The notes below the pieces were generated by a model, which worked only from the letters and a program-made list of their open reading frames with translations, had not been told where the DNA came from and did not search any database. A program made the position numbers and the translations under genes. This document shows positions 5,827-6,812 of a stretch of DNA of 6,812 bases, piece by piece. Every line of letters begins with the position of its first letter. Position 1 is the stretch's first letter. This stretch comes from Caldisphaera sp046536515 (GTDB lineage: Archaea > Thermoproteota > Thermoprotei_A > Sulfolobales > Acidilobaceae), in the NCBI RefSeq assembly GCF_046536515.1, contig NZ_JAWDMQ010000066.1:1-6812 (forward strand). The letters run 5' to 3'.

Positions 5827-6612
5827 TTATATTTTGTTTTCGTTGTCGTAAATTCTATAATCTTCACTTTCGGTTAATATTTCTTGGATTTTTCCGTAGA
5901 GTAATCTTAAGCTTATTTCATTAAAAATAGAGACAGGCATTATATGACCGAAATATCCAGATGCATATAAAGCTCGTGCAAGGCTTAACGATAAGTCTAG
6001 AGTATAACCATCAATATCTTTTGAGTCCTTTAATAAAGATTCTAAATAACCGTCTTCATGTAATCTTGGTATGACTTCATCAATTATTTCTTTGTCAAGT
6101 AGATCAGATTTACTAACAACATTTATCTGAGGCTTTTTGAATCTAGTATTTACTGAACTTGCAAGAGTTAATATGGAAACAATATTAGCAGGGTTACCAA
6201 AAAATATGGAGTCCATTAAAAAAATAACAACTGATTTATCATTATAAATAATAGAGTTTAAGACTAATGGGCCCCCTATTCTATACGCGAACAACTCCAA
6301 TTGTCCTGGAGTATCTATTATTGTAAAATCTGGGTTTATTTTATCTATTTCCTCTTTTATCTTATCTGAATAATTTATCAAAGAGTCTACAGCACTTATA
6401 AGAGACCCGTTAGGTCCTAAGCCTTTATCAAGAAAGTCTTCAATTTTTACGTAATCTCTTACATCTATATCCGAATCGTATGGTAACTTTTCTGCTGCTG
6501 GATCGAAGTTTACTATTGCAACGTTTGCACCAGTATCTTCCATTGTAGATCTTAGTTCTCCAGCTAGAGTGCTTTTTCCTGCCCCTGCGGTTCCTAGTAA
6601 TATTATGAACAT
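5827..6612 (-). CDS. GPN-loop GTPase
   Basis: This 261-residue protein is the archaeal member of the GPN-loop GTPase family, dimeric SIMIBI-class GTPases whose eukaryotic paralogues (GPN1-3) act in RNA polymerase assembly and nuclear import; the archaeal role is not settled. Visible motifs are the P-loop GTAGAGKST (7-15), the NFDPAAEKLPY segment (35-45), the defining Gly66-Pro67-Asn68 loop, DTPGQLELF (100-108) as G3, and SKSD (167-170) in the G4 position. The length fits the archaeal family (about 250). I chose ATG 6612, which puts MFIILLG directly on the P-loop strand as in homologues and has AGGTGA four bases upstream; an in-frame GTG at 6645 would add 11 residues but lies inside a strong hairpin. 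The leader holds that hairpin (6627-6690). proC follows 43 bases downstream. Confidence 0.94.
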   Translation of the reverse strand: MFIILLGTAGAGKSTLAGELRSTMEDTGANVAIVNFDPAAEKLPYDSDIDVRDYVKIEDFLDKGLGPNGSLISAVDSLINYSDKIKEEIDKINPDFTIIDTPGQLELFAYRIGGPLVLNSIIYNDKSVVIFLMDSIFFGNPANIVSILTLASSVNTRFKKPQINVVSKSDLLDKEIIDEVIPRLHEDGYLESLLKDSKDIDGYTLDLSLSLARALYASGYFGHIMPVSIFNEISLRLLYGKIQEILTESEDYRIYDNENKI

Positions 6613-6616
6613 TATT

Positions 6617-6622
6617 TCACCT
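6617..6622 (-). promoter_or_regulatory. Shine-Dalgarno motif of the GPN GTPase gene
   Basis: Minus-strand AGGTGA is complementary to the archaeal 16S rRNA 3' end and lies four bases before ATG 6612. It decides between this ATG and the upstream GTG 6645. It starts four bases after the leader hairpin closes. Confidence 0.7.
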
Positions 6623-6626
6623 TGAA

Positions 6627-6690
6627 GGGGACCTCCTGCGCACACATGACCCCGTGACGCGGGGCTAATTCACGCAGGCAATTGGTCCCC
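6627..6690 (-). promoter_or_regulatory. Three-tier hairpin in the 5' leader of the GPN GTPase mRNA (or a small structured RNA)
   Basis: On the minus strand GGGGACC (6690-6684) pairs with GGTCCCC (6633-6627), seven perfect pairs. After an asymmetric internal loop, CCTGCG (6678-6673) pairs with CGCAGG (6640-6635), extendable by two wobbles. After a second internal loop, CCCCG (6664-6660) pairs with CGGGG (6654-6650) around the loop CGTCA. The block is strikingly GC-rich in an AT-rich region. The predicted transcription start falls at its 5' base and the Shine-Dalgarno motif follows its 3' base. It lacks a T-arm, so it is not a tRNA, and no ACA box follows at the place expected for an H/ACA guide. 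A cis-acting leader structure, a processed small RNA or a miniature-element remnant are all possible; I recognise no known riboswitch. Confidence 0.6.
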
Positions 6691-6713
6691 CATGATATGT
6701 TTTTATCAACTGT

Positions 6714-6721
6714 CTTATATT
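6714..6721 (-). promoter_or_regulatory. Putative TATA box for the GPN GTPase transcript
   Basis: Minus-strand AATATAAG is centred about 26-27 bases before the run of five G at 6691-6687, the usual archaeal TATA-to-start distance. This predicts an mRNA that begins with the leader hairpin and has an untranslated leader of about 79 bases, long for a crenarchaeon. Confidence 0.5.
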
Positions 6722-6751
6722 ATTATTAAAGAATTAAGGTAAAATAATTGA

Positions 6752-6812
6752 AATGAGAGTGTAGGGACAAAGGGGATTTCAGATCCTTTTGAATACCCTT
6801 CAGATTACAAAT
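6752..6812 (+). other. Protein-like open frame at the window edge, start unclear
   Basis: The only plus-strand frame open to the window end reads SVGTKGISDPFEYPSDYK, with a composition like a real protein N-terminus, divergent from the GPN GTPase gene. There is no ATG, GTG or TTG in frame after the TGA at 6749-6751. An ATG at 6753 has suitable upstream AT-rich sequence but is in another frame and stops after three codons. One extra base between 6755 and 6764 would join the two frames. It may be a gene with an unusual start, a frameshifted gene, a sequencing error or chance. I do not recognise the family. Confidence 0.25.

Noticed and set aside
5656..5877. Plus-strand open frame of 73 codons
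   Set aside because: It is antisense to the proC N-terminus and the GPN GTPase C-terminus, both of which are strongly supported.
5827..6645. GTG 6645 as the start of the GPN GTPase
   Set aside because: It lies within the leader hairpin and adds 11 residues before the P-loop strand that homologues lack; ATG 6612 has its own AGGTGA motif.
6627..6690. A tRNA gene: seven-pair closing stem and a total of 64 bases
   Set aside because: There is no T-arm next to the 3' acceptor strand, no conserved position-8 U, and no anticodon arm at the right spacing; the stems stack as one long hairpin.
6627..6690. H/ACA pseudouridylation guide or fluoride-type riboswitch
   Set aside because: No ACA-like box follows the lower stem on the transcribed strand, no clear kink-turn is visible, and the conserved bases of the fluoride riboswitch are missing.

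Overview
The window looks like a piece of a chromosome from an AT-rich thermoacidophilic crenarchaeon (Sulfolobales or Acidilobales type; the genus cannot be fixed from the sequence alone). Reasons: an archaeal GPN-loop GTPase; a ferritin-VIT1 fusion and a LutA/LutB-like Fe-S pair that fit an archaeon; TATA-like boxes about 26 bases before predicted 5' ends; leaderless or nearly leaderless genes; Shine-Dalgarno motifs of the GAGGTG/AGGTGA kind at the two starts that have longer leaders; several TTG starts; and an archaeal IS200/IS605-type right-end hairpin in an intergenic gap.

Layout. Positions 1-705 (+) hold the C-terminal catalytic part of an S9-family acylaminoacyl-peptidase-like serine peptidase, cut by the window edge. 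Positions 741-1634 (+) encode a membrane protein with an N-terminal di-iron ferritin-like domain fused to a VIT1/CCC1 metal transporter (MbfA-like). A 414-base gap follows, carrying GC-rich nested hairpins that read, on the minus strand, like the decayed 3' end of an IS605-family tnpB element: a right-end hairpin plus an omegaRNA (reRNA)-like scaffold without a TnpB gene. Positions 2049-2753 (+) encode an uncharacterised protein with a ribbon-helix-helix-like N-terminus, a coiled coil and a C-terminal globular domain. Positions 2824-3756 and 3767-4960 (+) form a two-gene operon: a CCG-domain (LutA/HdrB/GlpC-like) protein and a LutB-like LUD plus 2x[4Fe-4S] protein, probably a redox module for 2-hydroxyacid (lactate- or glycolate-type) oxidation. 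On the minus strand, converging on this operon, lie proC (pyrroline-5-carboxylate reductase, 5783-4974) and, upstream of it, a GPN-loop GTPase (6612-5827).

The most unusual features are non-coding. (1) The orphan IS605 right end/omegaRNA-like relic lies at about 1724-1869. (2) A strong three-tier hairpin (6627-6690) fills the 5' leader of the GPN GTPase gene; its 5' base coincides with the predicted transcription start and its 3' base sits four bases before the Shine-Dalgarno motif. Among the proteins, the LutA/HdrB-like subunit has lost all cysteines of its first CCG half while keeping those of the second. No CRISPR array, tRNA, rRNA or intact insertion sequence was seen.
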